Shown here: positions 1-8,300 of the stretch, piece after piece | How the letters are laid out: every line of letters begins with the position of its first letter | Numbering within the stretch: position 1 is the first letter of the stretch | Notes under the pieces: generated by a model | Database searches by the model: none | What the model saw: only the letters and a program-made list of their open reading frames with translations | What the model was told of the DNA's origin: nothing | Made by a program: the position numbers and the translations under genes | NCBI GenBank assembly: GCA_964458325.1 | Contig: CAYWIM010000089.1 | Location: 1-18,429 of the forward strand | Direction: 5' to 3' | Source of the DNA: JAGMXM01 sp964458325 | GTDB lineage: Bacteria; Verrucomicrobiota; Verrucomicrobiia; Limisphaerales; UBA1319 | DNA: 18,429 nucleotides

Positions 1-95
1 CCACTGCCGCGGAGGGGAGGGAGAAGACAAACTGCAAACGATCGCCCAACTGGGACCGGACGCACCAAGAGCCGAAGAATTTTGTCCTGCGCCCC
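1..95 (+). repeat. Dispersed intergenic repeat, copy A
   Basis: Positions 21-94 match the reverse complement of about 17841-17913 with about 7 mismatches in 74 bases, by my hand alignment. Conserved blocks include GAGAAGACAAACT, ACGATCGCCCAACTG, GACCGGACGCACCAAG and GCCGAAGAATTTTGTC. Weaker similarity with one indel continues left to base 1, where the window cuts the element; in copy B this part forms one arm of a hairpin. The repeat ends about 85 bases before the HEAT-type gene and points the same way as it. I see no open reading frame shared by the copies, so it behaves as a non-coding element. Whether it is transcribed or only inert repeat DNA cannot be told here. Confidence 0.8.
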
Positions 96-179
96 ACCGA
101 GGAATCCACCCCCGAAAACGATTGACTCGATGACCCATATGGATGATCCATTCAGGCGGAAGCCCAACCGCAACACAAC

Positions 180-821
180 ATGACGAAAACCGAGCTGTGG
201 TCCCGCCTGGCCCGAAAGGGAACGAATCCGGATAAGATCGCCGAGCTGGCGGTCCAGCAGCGGACCTTGCTGCCGGCGCTCCTCGAAGGATTGGAGGCAG
301 CCGATGCGCCCGTGAAGTTCGGGTGCGCCAAGGTGCTCCGGCTGATGAGCGAAAAGGCGCCGGCGATCCTCTACCCCCACGTGGATCTTTTCATCGGCAT
401 GCTCGAGGCCGAGAATTCCTTTCTGCGATGGGACGCCATCCAGATCGTGGCCAGCCTGGCGGCGGTGGACGAGTGGGGCCGGATCGAGCAGATCCTCGAT
501 GACTACCTCGAGCCCATCCGCGGGACGGTCATGATCACCGCGGCCAACACCATCAAGGCCGCGGCCACGATCGCCCTCGCCAAACCCGCCCTCGCGGACA
601 GGATCGCCCGGGCCATCCTCAAGGTGCAGTGGGCCAAGTACCAAACCGACGAATGCCGCAATGTCGCCATCGGCCAGGCCATTGAATCGCTCGATCGCTT
701 CTTCGATCGGATCAGCCTCAAAAAGGAAGTCCTCGAGTTCGTCCGCCTTCAAACCGGCAACACCCGGAACGCAACCCGCAAGAAGGCGGTCGAGTTCCTC
801 GAGAAACGGGATCGCAAGTGA
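180..821 (+). CDS. HEAT/ARM-type helical repeat protein
   Basis: This 213-residue protein is almost entirely helical, with no signal peptide and no membrane span, so it is probably cytoplasmic. Residues about 28-150 read as paired amphipathic helices of the HEAT/ARM solenoid type, with typical blocks such as VKFGCAKVLRLMSEKAP and FLRWDAIQIVASLA. The C-terminus is basic (ATRKKAVEFLEKRDRK). Solenoids of this kind usually serve as protein-binding scaffolds; no catalytic motif is visible and the partner is unknown. The first ATG is used although no Shine-Dalgarno site precedes it. The gene stands alone, with repeat copy A upstream and a 194-base gap before the sigma factor gene. It could equally be named a hypothetical protein. 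Confidence 0.8.
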   Translation: MTKTELWSRLARKGTNPDKIAELAVQQRTLLPALLEGLEAADAPVKFGCAKVLRLMSEKAPAILYPHVDLFIGMLEAENSFLRWDAIQIVASLAAVDEWGRIEQILDDYLEPIRGTVMITAANTIKAAATIALAKPALADRIARAILKVQWAKYQTDECRNVAIGQAIESLDRFFDRISLKKEVLEFVRLQTGNTRNATRKKAVEFLEKRDRK

Positions 822-942
822 AGGCTCAAGCCTCATGGACAGTCTCTTTCGGCGGCTGACCCGAGCTGCCGCGCACCACTGGTTTCGCCGGGAAATCGGA
901 ATTAATTTTTGCACAGACCCTAAGAAAAGCGCCGGAGCGGTG

Positions 943-957
943 TCTCTAGGATAGAGA
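943..957 (+). other. Small hairpin upstream of the sigma factor gene
   Basis: TCTCTA, GGA, TAGAGA forms a perfect 6-bp stem with a 3-base loop. It lies 58 bases before the sigma factor start in an otherwise featureless gap (822-1015). The gap also has an AT-rich patch at 900-910, the likeliest place for a promoter, but I could not fit convincing -35 and -10 boxes. The stem may be a leader structure or chance. Confidence 0.25.
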
Positions 958-1015
958 GCGGATTGAAGCCGAGACAACCGCCGGCGAAAGCAGATAAAGA
1001 ATCGATCAACTGGCC

Positions 1016-1561
1016 ATGGCCGATCCGATCCCCAACGGCCCCGGGGCGCAAGCCCCGATGCCTGAGACGCTGGAAAACCTGTTCACGGCGCACGAGGCAT
1101 CGCTGCTGACCTACGCGCGCCGGTTCGTCGAGAGCGATGAAGCCGCCCAGGATGTTGTGCAAGAGGCATTTGAAAAACTGCATGTGGGATTCGACGCGGT
1201 GCGAAAGCCGCGGACCTGGCTGTATCGGACCGTGCATAACCTGGCGCTGAACCACCGTCGAGGAGGCAAGCGCCTGGTGAGCCTCGAGACGGCGGAGGAT
1301 GGGGGGATGGACGTCACCGATCCCCAGGCGCTGCCGGACGCGCACATCGAGCGAATGGAGGCCATCGGCCAAACGCGGCTCTGCATCGAAGCCCTCGATG
1401 CCCGCAGCCGGGAATTGATCCGGCTCAAGTTCGAGGAAGAGCTGTCTTACCAGGACATCAGCCGCCGCACCCAGCTCACGGTGGGTCACGTGGGTTACCT
1501 GCTGCACCATGCCCTGAAACGGCTCGGAGCGGAGCTGACGAAACTCGGAGTTGTATCATGA
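1016..1561 (+). CDS. ECF-type RNA polymerase sigma factor
   Basis: This 181-residue protein is an extracytoplasmic-function sigma factor that directs RNA polymerase to a dedicated promoter set. Residues about 20-90 are region 2, with YARRFVESDEAAQDVVQEAF for core binding and -10 recognition and the following TWLYRTVHNLALNHRR. Residues about 125-177 are region 4, the -35-binding helix-turn-helix, with ELIRLKFEEELSYQDISRRT and a recognition helix ending HHALKRL. There is no region 3, as expected for the class. The stop overlaps the next start in ATGA, so the two genes are translationally coupled, the usual arrangement for a sigma factor and its regulator. The start is uncertain: the ATG at 1016 lacks a clear ribosome site and the ATG at 1058, just before the conserved part, is possible. 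Subgroup and target genes cannot be read from sequence. Confidence 0.93.
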   Translation: MADPIPNGPGAQAPMPETLENLFTAHEASLLTYARRFVESDEAAQDVVQEAFEKLHVGFDAVRKPRTWLYRTVHNLALNHRRGGKRLVSLETAEDGGMDVTDPQALPDAHIERMEAIGQTRLCIEALDARSRELIRLKFEEELSYQDISRRTQLTVGHVGYLLHHALKRLGAELTKLGVVS

Positions 1562-4500
1562 GTCTGGAACCGCATCACGATCCTCGCGAACGGCTCGAAG
1601 CCCGGGTGGTTGCCTGGCTCCTCGGGGAGGCGAGCCCGTTCGAGGCGGCTGAGCTCGAGACGCTTATCCAGGCGGACGCTGAGCTCGCCGGCTTTCACCG
1701 CCGGATGAAACAGGTCATCGCCCGGATCCGGGAGACCACCGCTGCCGCCTCAGCCAATCCCGGCCCGGCCGTCGCTGCTCCCCGGTTCCCCCCCGAACGG
1801 CGCAAGGCCCTGCTCGAACGGCTTCGCCAGAAGCCCGCACCCTTGCCGCCCGACGCCCTGGTTTCCCCTCCCGCCACACGATCCTCGATTCCTTCACCCG
1901 CGCCCACCGCATATCGGGCTGGCACAGGCTCGCGTCGCTGGTCGCGATGGCGGATCACGGCGGCCGTGGCCGCCAGCCTGACGGCTCTGCTGGCGATCGG
2001 GTATGGATGGTTCCTGGCACAGTCGAGGCCCCTCCTCATGGCCAAGTACGAACCCCCGGGCGTGATCGACCGGCTCGATGAGGCTCGCAAATCGGAGGCC
2101 CTTTCTCGTGAACCAGCGCCGAGCGCACACGCCACGCTGCCCCCGGCGCTTGGGGATGTGCCCGTCATGGGCCGGGCGTTCACGCCCACCGAGCCCGCTG
2201 CCGCCCCGGAATCGCCGGCTCCCAGCCGCCAGGCGGGAGCCGAGAGGATCGAGGAACGGCTCGAGCGCTACTCGAATCGGGCATCGGACAATGCAGCCGC
2301 CGCGGTTCGGTCCGCGGCAAAGCCCACGCCGCTCGCGCTGCCTTCCATTCAGCAGGCGCCGCCCGCCCAGCCCGCAGCCCTGCCTCCGCCAACCGGCCAG
2401 CCTGCCACCCGATTCGCGGCCGCTCGGCCCGCAGCGCCCGCTCCGTCCATCCAGTCAACCGTCGGCAAAGGCGCCCCTGCCGACGCGGCCTTGACTCCTC
2501 CCCAGCCCCGAAGCGAATGGATGCGCGCCGCAGCGCCTCAGAGGCGGATTGTGCTGCCGTCGATGGACGCGCCGGCGCCGGTCGAGGTGGCTGGCCAGAA
2601 AATCCCTGCACCTGGCCAGCAGGTCGCCGCAACATGGGATGAATCCGGAAGACTAGGGACGGCGGAAGATTTCAGCGTCAGCGGCGGCGAGGAGGCTCTG
2701 AAGAAGGGCGTTCCCGTGTCGGCTGGCAAATCTGAACTCGCGCCTCAGGCGGGTGAACCGCTTCTCCGGCTTCAAGAAGTGATGAACGGCCTTTCAGCCG
2801 CCACCGGACTGCCTTCCGATGCCTCAAAAACTGACACGCTCTTGTTCGACGCCGGGATCTCGCGCTCGAAACGGCTCGCGGGCAAGGATGTCGCGATCAC
2901 GCAGCTGGGGAGTGGCACAGCAGGCCCCATGGGCGGCAGCGGACTGATTGCCGGCATCGGCGGCGGAGGCTTTGGCGGCGGCGGAGGCTTTGGTGGCGGT
3001 GGTGGATACGGCGGTTTCGCGGCCGGGCAACGCGGTGACTGGATCGATTCGGTTCGAGATGGAGAACGGGCTGGGCGGGTGAGCGGTGAGAAACCAGCGC
3101 TGGAGGTCGCGAATGGGCTAGGGATTGCGGAGAGCCAGATCGCGTATTTCGGCGACAGTCTCCGCCGCGGGGGGATCGCCGTTGTGCAAAACCAGTCGGA
3201 GGCCGTGCCAGCGGTCGAGGGCCGGCTCGGCGCGGTCGCGGTTACCCGAGGCCTTCAAGAAGTCAACGGCGATCTGTTCGGATTCGAGCTCAAGAAACCG
3301 GCGAGCGGGCCGGCTGAGGGCGAGGCGCGGGGATCGGTCGAGAATTATGGTCGTCTTACCGCCGGCGCCGAGCTGGCTCGAGCGCAAGAGAAAATGAAGC
3401 TCGCCGAGCTCGTCAGCTCGACCGGCATAGTCACGAATGCCAGCCTCGCTTTCGGGACGCCTTTGGCGGCCGGTTATGCCATCACCGCTCCCACGCCGGC
3501 CACCGAGGGCGTGGCTCAACACTGGTATTTCGATCTGAATGGCCGCGCGGCAGCGGACGGCCAATCGCTCGAGGAGAAGGCGCGCGGCCGTGAGGAGGCC
3601 TCGAGACCGCTCGAGCGCGATCAGTTGTCCTCGATCGCACCCGCGCCGGAAGGTCAGACCGCGAATGCCCGGCGGTATGGACTGGCCCTTGCGGGCATCG
3701 CGCCGGCGCCGTCCCGGAAGCCCGCGCCTTCGACGCCGGCTCTCGCGGTTACTGGACCTGCGCCCGTGACCGCCGCTCCCGCGGCTGCGCCATCCGGACC
3801 GGCATCGCAGGATGATTACCGCACGGATCCGGTGGACCAAGCCAAGCAGAATCAGCTCGCCCAGCGAGTGGCGCTGGATCTCGATCTCAAGGCTCCCGGG
3901 CAGACCGCGGCCGCCACGGCCACACGAGTCGGAGCTCAGGTGGTCCACAAGGAGGCGGAGGATAAGGCCGCGGCTGCCCCCAAACCTCCCGCGCCCCCGC
4001 CGCTGCCGGAGATCGAAACCCGCGAGCAGCCGTTCTCGACCTTCTCGATGAACGTGAGCGACGTCTCCTTCAAGCTGGCCGCCGCGAGCCTGGAAAAGGG
4101 CGTCCTGCCGGATCCGGACACGATCCGGAGCGAGGAATTCGTCAACGCGTTCCACTATCGCGATCCGGCGCCGAAGGCGGGCGCCCGGCTGGCATTTGCC
4201 TGGGAGCGCGCGCAGTATCCATTCGCCCACAACCGCGATGTCGTGCGGATGGCGATCCAGACGGCGGCGCGCGGGCGCGAGCCGGGCCGGGCGCTGAACC
4301 TGGTGGTCCTGCTCGACAGCTCGGGCTCGATGGAACGGGCCGATCGAGTCCGAATCGTCCAGGAAGCCCTCCGCCTGCTGGTCCGCCTGCTGCAGCCCGC
4401 GGATCGGATCAGCGTGGTGGCGTTTTCACGGGGAGCGCATCTCTGGGTCGACGGAATGGCCGGAGGCGATCCGGACGCGCTCCTGGCCCGCGTGCTCGAT

Positions 4501-5334
4501 CTCAAGCCTGAAGGCGGCACCAACCTCGAGGCCGCCCTCGATCTCGCTTACCAGACCGCACTCCGGCATTTTGTGGCTGCGGGCAACAACCGGGTGATCC
4601 TGCTCACCGATGGCGCGGCCAACCTCGGCAACGTCGATCCGGCCGCCCTCCAGGAAAAGGTCGAAGCCCATCGGAAGCGGGGGGTTGCGCTCGACTGCTT
4701 CGGCGTCGGCTGGGAAGGGTATTCGGACTACGTGCTCGAGACGCTCTCGCGGCACGGAGACGGCCGGTATGGGTTCATCAACCGGCCCGAGGATGCCGCG
4801 GCCGGGTTCGCCTCGCAGCTGGCAGGCGCGCTCCACGTGGCGGCCGCGGATGTCAAAGCCCAGATCGAGTTCAATCCGAATCGCGTGATCAGCTATCGCC
4901 AGGTCGGCTACGCCAAACACCAGCTCACCAAGGAACAGTTCCGGGACAACACCGTCGACGCCGCCGAGATCGGCGCCGCCGAGTCCGGCAACGCCCTCTA
5001 TGTCATCCAGGTCAACCCGCGCGGCCAAGGCCCGCTCGGCGTCGCGCGCGTTCGGTTCAAGGTCCCGGCCACGGGCGAATACGTCGAGCAGGAATGGACC
5101 CTGCCCTATCAGCCGCGGGTGGCGCCGCTCGAGCGGTCGAGCCCGGCGCTGCGCTTGGCGGTCGCGGCAGCCGCGTTTGCGGAATGGCTGGCGGGAAGCC
5201 CGTTCGCCATCGAGGTCCGTGCCGACCGTCTGGAGCGATATCTCGAGGGCGTGCCGTCGATGCTGGCCCCGGATCCGCGACCCGAACGGCTGGCTTGGAT
5301 GATCCGCCAGGCGCGATCCCTCCGAAGCGAATAA
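1558..5334 (+). CDS. Membrane-anchored vWA protein with anti-sigma-like N-terminus
   Basis: The protein has 1258 residues. Residues 1-55 are a small helical domain (LEARVVAWLLGEASPFEAAE) resembling the sigma-binding head of anti-sigma factors but without the zinc-binding His/Cys set. Residues about 133-154 form one membrane span, placing the rest outside the cytoplasm. Residues 155-810 are a long Ala/Pro-rich linker with a Gly-rich run at about 458-492. Residues about 820-890 match the N-terminal extension of YfbK-type vWA proteins (PFSTFSMNVSDVSF). The vWA domain follows with a complete metal site: D920-S-S-G-S, T988 and D1018. Residues about 1095-1255 match the DUF3520-type tail of that family. 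It overlaps the sigma gene by 4 nt and sits 3 nt before the giant gene. I infer that it restrains the sigma factor and binds a ligand outside the membrane. The vWA module is certain; the anti-sigma role rests on position and weak similarity. Confidence 0.9.
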   Translation: MSLEPHHDPRERLEARVVAWLLGEASPFEAAELETLIQADAELAGFHRRMKQVIARIRETTAAASANPGPAVAAPRFPPERRKALLERLRQKPAPLPPDALVSPPATRSSIPSPAPTAYRAGTGSRRWSRWRITAAVAASLTALLAIGYGWFLAQSRPLLMAKYEPPGVIDRLDEARKSEALSREPAPSAHATLPPALGDVPVMGRAFTPTEPAAAPESPAPSRQAGAERIEERLERYSNRASDNAAAAVRSAAKPTPLALPSIQQAPPAQPAALPPPTGQPATRFAAARPAAPAPSIQSTVGKGAPADAALTPPQPRSEWMRAAAPQRRIVLPSMDAPAPVEVAGQKIPAPGQQVAATWDESGRLGTAEDFSVSGGEEALKKGVPVSAGKSELAPQAGEPLLRLQEVMNGLSAATGLPSDASKTDTLLFDAGISRSKRLAGKDVAITQLGSGTAGPMGGSGLIAGIGGGGFGGGGGFGGGGGYGGFAAGQRGDWIDSVRDGERAGRVSGEKPALEVANGLGIAESQIAYFGDSLRRGGIAVVQNQSEAVPAVEGRLGAVAVTRGLQEVNGDLFGFELKKPASGPAEGEARGSVENYGRLTAGAELARAQEKMKLAELVSSTGIVTNASLAFGTPLAAGYAITAPTPATEGVAQHWYFDLNGRAAADGQSLEEKARGREEASRPLERDQLSSIAPAPEGQTANARRYGLALAGIAPAPSRKPAPSTPALAVTGPAPVTAAPAAAPSGPASQDDYRTDPVDQAKQNQLAQRVALDLDLKAPGQTAAATATRVGAQVVHKEAEDKAAAAPKPPAPPPLPEIETREQPFSTFSMNVSDVSFKLAAASLEKGVLPDPDTIRSEEFVNAFHYRDPAPKAGARLAFAWERAQYPFAHNRDVVRMAIQTAARGREPGRALNLVVLLDSSGSMERADRVRIVQEALRLLVRLLQPADRISVVAFSRGAHLWVDGMAGGDPDALLARVLDLKPEGGTNLEAALDLAYQTALRHFVAAGNNRVILLTDGAANLGNVDPAALQEKVEAHRKRGVALDCFGVGWEGYSDYVLETLSRHGDGRYGFINRPEDAAAGFASQLAGALHVAAADVKAQIEFNPNRVISYRQVGYAKHQLTKEQFRDNTVDAAEIGAAESGNALYVIQVNPRGQGPLGVARVRFKVPATGEYVEQEWTLPYQPRVAPLERSSPALRLAVAAAAFAEWLAGSPFAIEVRADRLERYLEGVPSMLAPDPRPERLAWMIRQARSLRSE

Positions 5335-5337
5335 TTT

Positions 5338-8300
5338 ATGAAATCACCTTTCCCAATGCCCCCCTCCACGGGGCCCGCGGGCTTCGGCTGGCCGGCTCTC
5401 CTGCCCTGGCGCCGCCGGCGGACCATGCGATCGATCGCAACCCGATTCCTCCGAAGAACCGATTGGATCCGGCGATGCCTCGTGTCCGCGGCACTGCTCG
5501 TCTGGGCGGCCGGCGCAGGCGAACCGCCGGCATCGGTCGTCGAAAGCCTCACGCTTCAGGGGCAGGTCGATCCCCAGCAGGCCGATTTCGTCCTCAAAGG
5601 CCGCCTGCGCGGCCATCCCGAGGAAAAGCCTGAAGCGCGTCTCATCTATTCGCTGCGCGCCCAAGCCCGGCTCGACGCTGGCGAATCGACCAACCGCCAG
5701 ACCTGCGAACTCGAAGCGCGCATTTTCCAAGGCGCCATGAAAGAGATGGCCCTGGCCCTGGCCGGGGACGGACAGGTCACGCGCGTCACGGGGCCCGCAT
5801 TGAAGGATTGGAGCGTGCGGCACGGCACGAACGGCGCCCGGTTTCTGATCCTGCGCCCGCTCGAGCCGGATCAGACCACCAATCAATTCCGCGCAACCGT
5901 CGAGTCCGAGTGGGTTGCGCCCGCCCTGCCGGCGACCTGGACGCCGCTCACGCTGGCGCCCGCAGATGTCGCATTGTTCGATGGCATGCTCGAAGTCCGC
6001 CGGCCTGACGCCCTCGAGGTGTCGGTCACGCGCATCGAGGGATTGGCCCCCCTCGAATCCCCGGCCGCGCCAGGCGCCGCGGCGCTCGAGCCGCGGCCGC
6101 TCCGATTTCGGTTCGCCGGGGCCCCCTACGCCCTGGCGCTCGATCTCGAAGCGGCCGATCCCGAAGCGCGCCGGCTCCGGTTCGAGGATTTCCAGCTCAC
6201 GGGCCAGCTCGAAGGCTCGCATGCGATCTTTACGCTGACCGGCACGGCCGTGGCCCGGCATCCCGCCGGGGGTGAGCTGGCGCTGTTGGGAGGGGATGCC
6301 GCGCTGACCGGCTTTCCAGCGCCGCTGGATCTCCGGTTCACCAATGGCCAGTACGTGCTGTCAATGGCTCGGACCGGATCGGTCCCCGTCCGGCTGGCCT
6401 TCGCGGCTCGGGTCATGAACGAGGGCGAGTGGAAGACCGTCCGGTTCGAGGCGCCGCCCAGCGTGCTGCGCCCGGTGTCACTCGGGGGATTGCCGGCTGA
6501 GACCGAATTCCGCTTCCCCGGGGCAGCCCGGCCGGAGCGGCAGGGCACGAACTTCATCACGTATCTGACGGCGGCCGGCCGCGTCCAGTGGCAGTGGAAA
6601 GACTCGCGCCCCGAGGTCGAGGGCAGGCTGTTCTATGCGGTCCAGGGCGCGGCGCAAATGGCCGTCAGCCCCGGCCTGCTTCGACAGGCGCATCGGATGG
6701 AATACAAAATTATGCAGGGCGAGCTGAAGCGGCTCGAGTTCGACCTGGCGGGCGACGGGCAGATCACCCGCGTGCAGGGGGACGGCGTGCTGAGCTGGTC
6801 GGTCGAGAAGGGGACATCGGGCCGGCGCCTGGCCGTCCAGTTGAACCAGCCCCAGAAAGACCGGTACGCCCTCGTGATCCAGGCCCAGTCGCCGCTGGGA
6901 GTGTTCCCGCTCCAGGTCCAGCCCCTGCGGCTGACCCCGGTGGACGCGGTCCGGTTCGCGGGCCACCTCCTCATCGTCAACGATGGCGCGGTCCGGCTCG
7001 AGGTGACCGAGGCCAGCGGCTTGTCGCAGATATCCTCCGAGCTGTTCCCGCCCAGCAAGGAGCTGGCGGGCTGGCTCCCCGCTCAGCGGAGCCAGGCTTT
7101 TGCCTACCGGTTTTCCGGCGCCGATTTCTCCCTCGGCGTCCGGGCCGACGACATCCAGCCCGAGCTCTCGGTCTCCCAGCTGGCCCAGTACCATGTCGGC
7201 GAGACCGAGACTCGGATCGAAGCCGAGCTCGAACTCGAGATTCGCGAGGCGCCTCTGCGCGAGCTGACGGTGACGATCCCATCCGATTACAGCGTGTCGC
7301 GGCTGACAATCGGCAACCTGAGCGATTATTTTGTCACGCCCGGACCGGATGCGGGCCGCTCGACGCTGCGCATGGTGTTCGGCCAGCCGCTGTCGGGCCG
7401 CCAGGTCGCCCAGATCCGCCTCGAGAAGAACCAGGACCTGGCCACCAACACCTGGATTCTGCCCGCTCTCACCCTCCCGGGCGCGAAGTCGGTACGCGGT
7501 TTCGTGGGCGTCACGGCCGACACGGGACTGCGGGTGCAGGCGGGCGAGCTGGCCGGGATGACCGAGATCGCGACGGCATTTTTCCCGCGAAAATCGGCGG
7601 GGCTGCAGCTGGCCTACCGATTGCGCGAACCGGTCTGGCAGGCAACCCTCCGGGTGGATCGGCTGGCGCTTTCGCTGCAGGTGGACGCCTTCCATCTGTT
7701 CACCGTCGGCGAAGGCCTCGCCTACGGCAGCTCGGTCCTCAATTACCAGATCTCCGGCAGCCCGGTCTCCCTCCTCTCGATCCAGGGGCCCGCCGAATAC
7801 AGCAACATCGAGTTCGTCGGCCGCGACGTCCGCAATTGGAAAAAGACCGACTCCGGTTACGAGGTGCACCTGCAGTCGCCCGTGTTCGGCGCCTACACGC
7901 TGCTGGCGACCTACGACCGGAAATTCAACGCCGCCGGCGATCGCGTCGATTTCACCGGCATCCGCCCCGCCGGCGTCCAGTCCGAACAGGGTAGCGTGGT
8001 CGTCGTCAGCGAATACCCATTCGATCTCGAGCCGGCGGAACAATCGGCCGGACTGACTCGATTGGATCCAGGGGAGATCCCGGCATCGCAGCGGCTGCTG
8101 TTCGATGCGCCGATTCTGGCCGCCTACCAATACCCCGGGCGCCCGTTCGCTCTCCAGCTCGAGCTGAAGTCCCTCGCCCAGGGCGAGACCGTCCAGCAGG
8201 TGGTCGACCGCGCCGCCCTCGAATCCCGGATCTCGAAGGAGGGCGAGGTGGTGACGCATGCGCGCTATTTCATCAAGAGCAAGGGGCACTCGCATTTCCG

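Noticed and set aside
909..953. Promoter boxes TTGCAC and TAGGAT before the sigma factor gene
   Set aside because: The spacing is 32 bases, far from the usual 16-18, so the pair is not supported.
2930..3035. Tandem DNA repeat suggestive of a CRISPR or satellite
   Set aside because: The pattern follows Gly codons in frame and has no spacers; it is a protein-level low-complexity tract.
3118..4230. 370-codon open frame on the minus strand
   Set aside because: It lies antisense to the linker and vWA part of the 1558-5334 gene; Arg/Gly-rich translation without family features.
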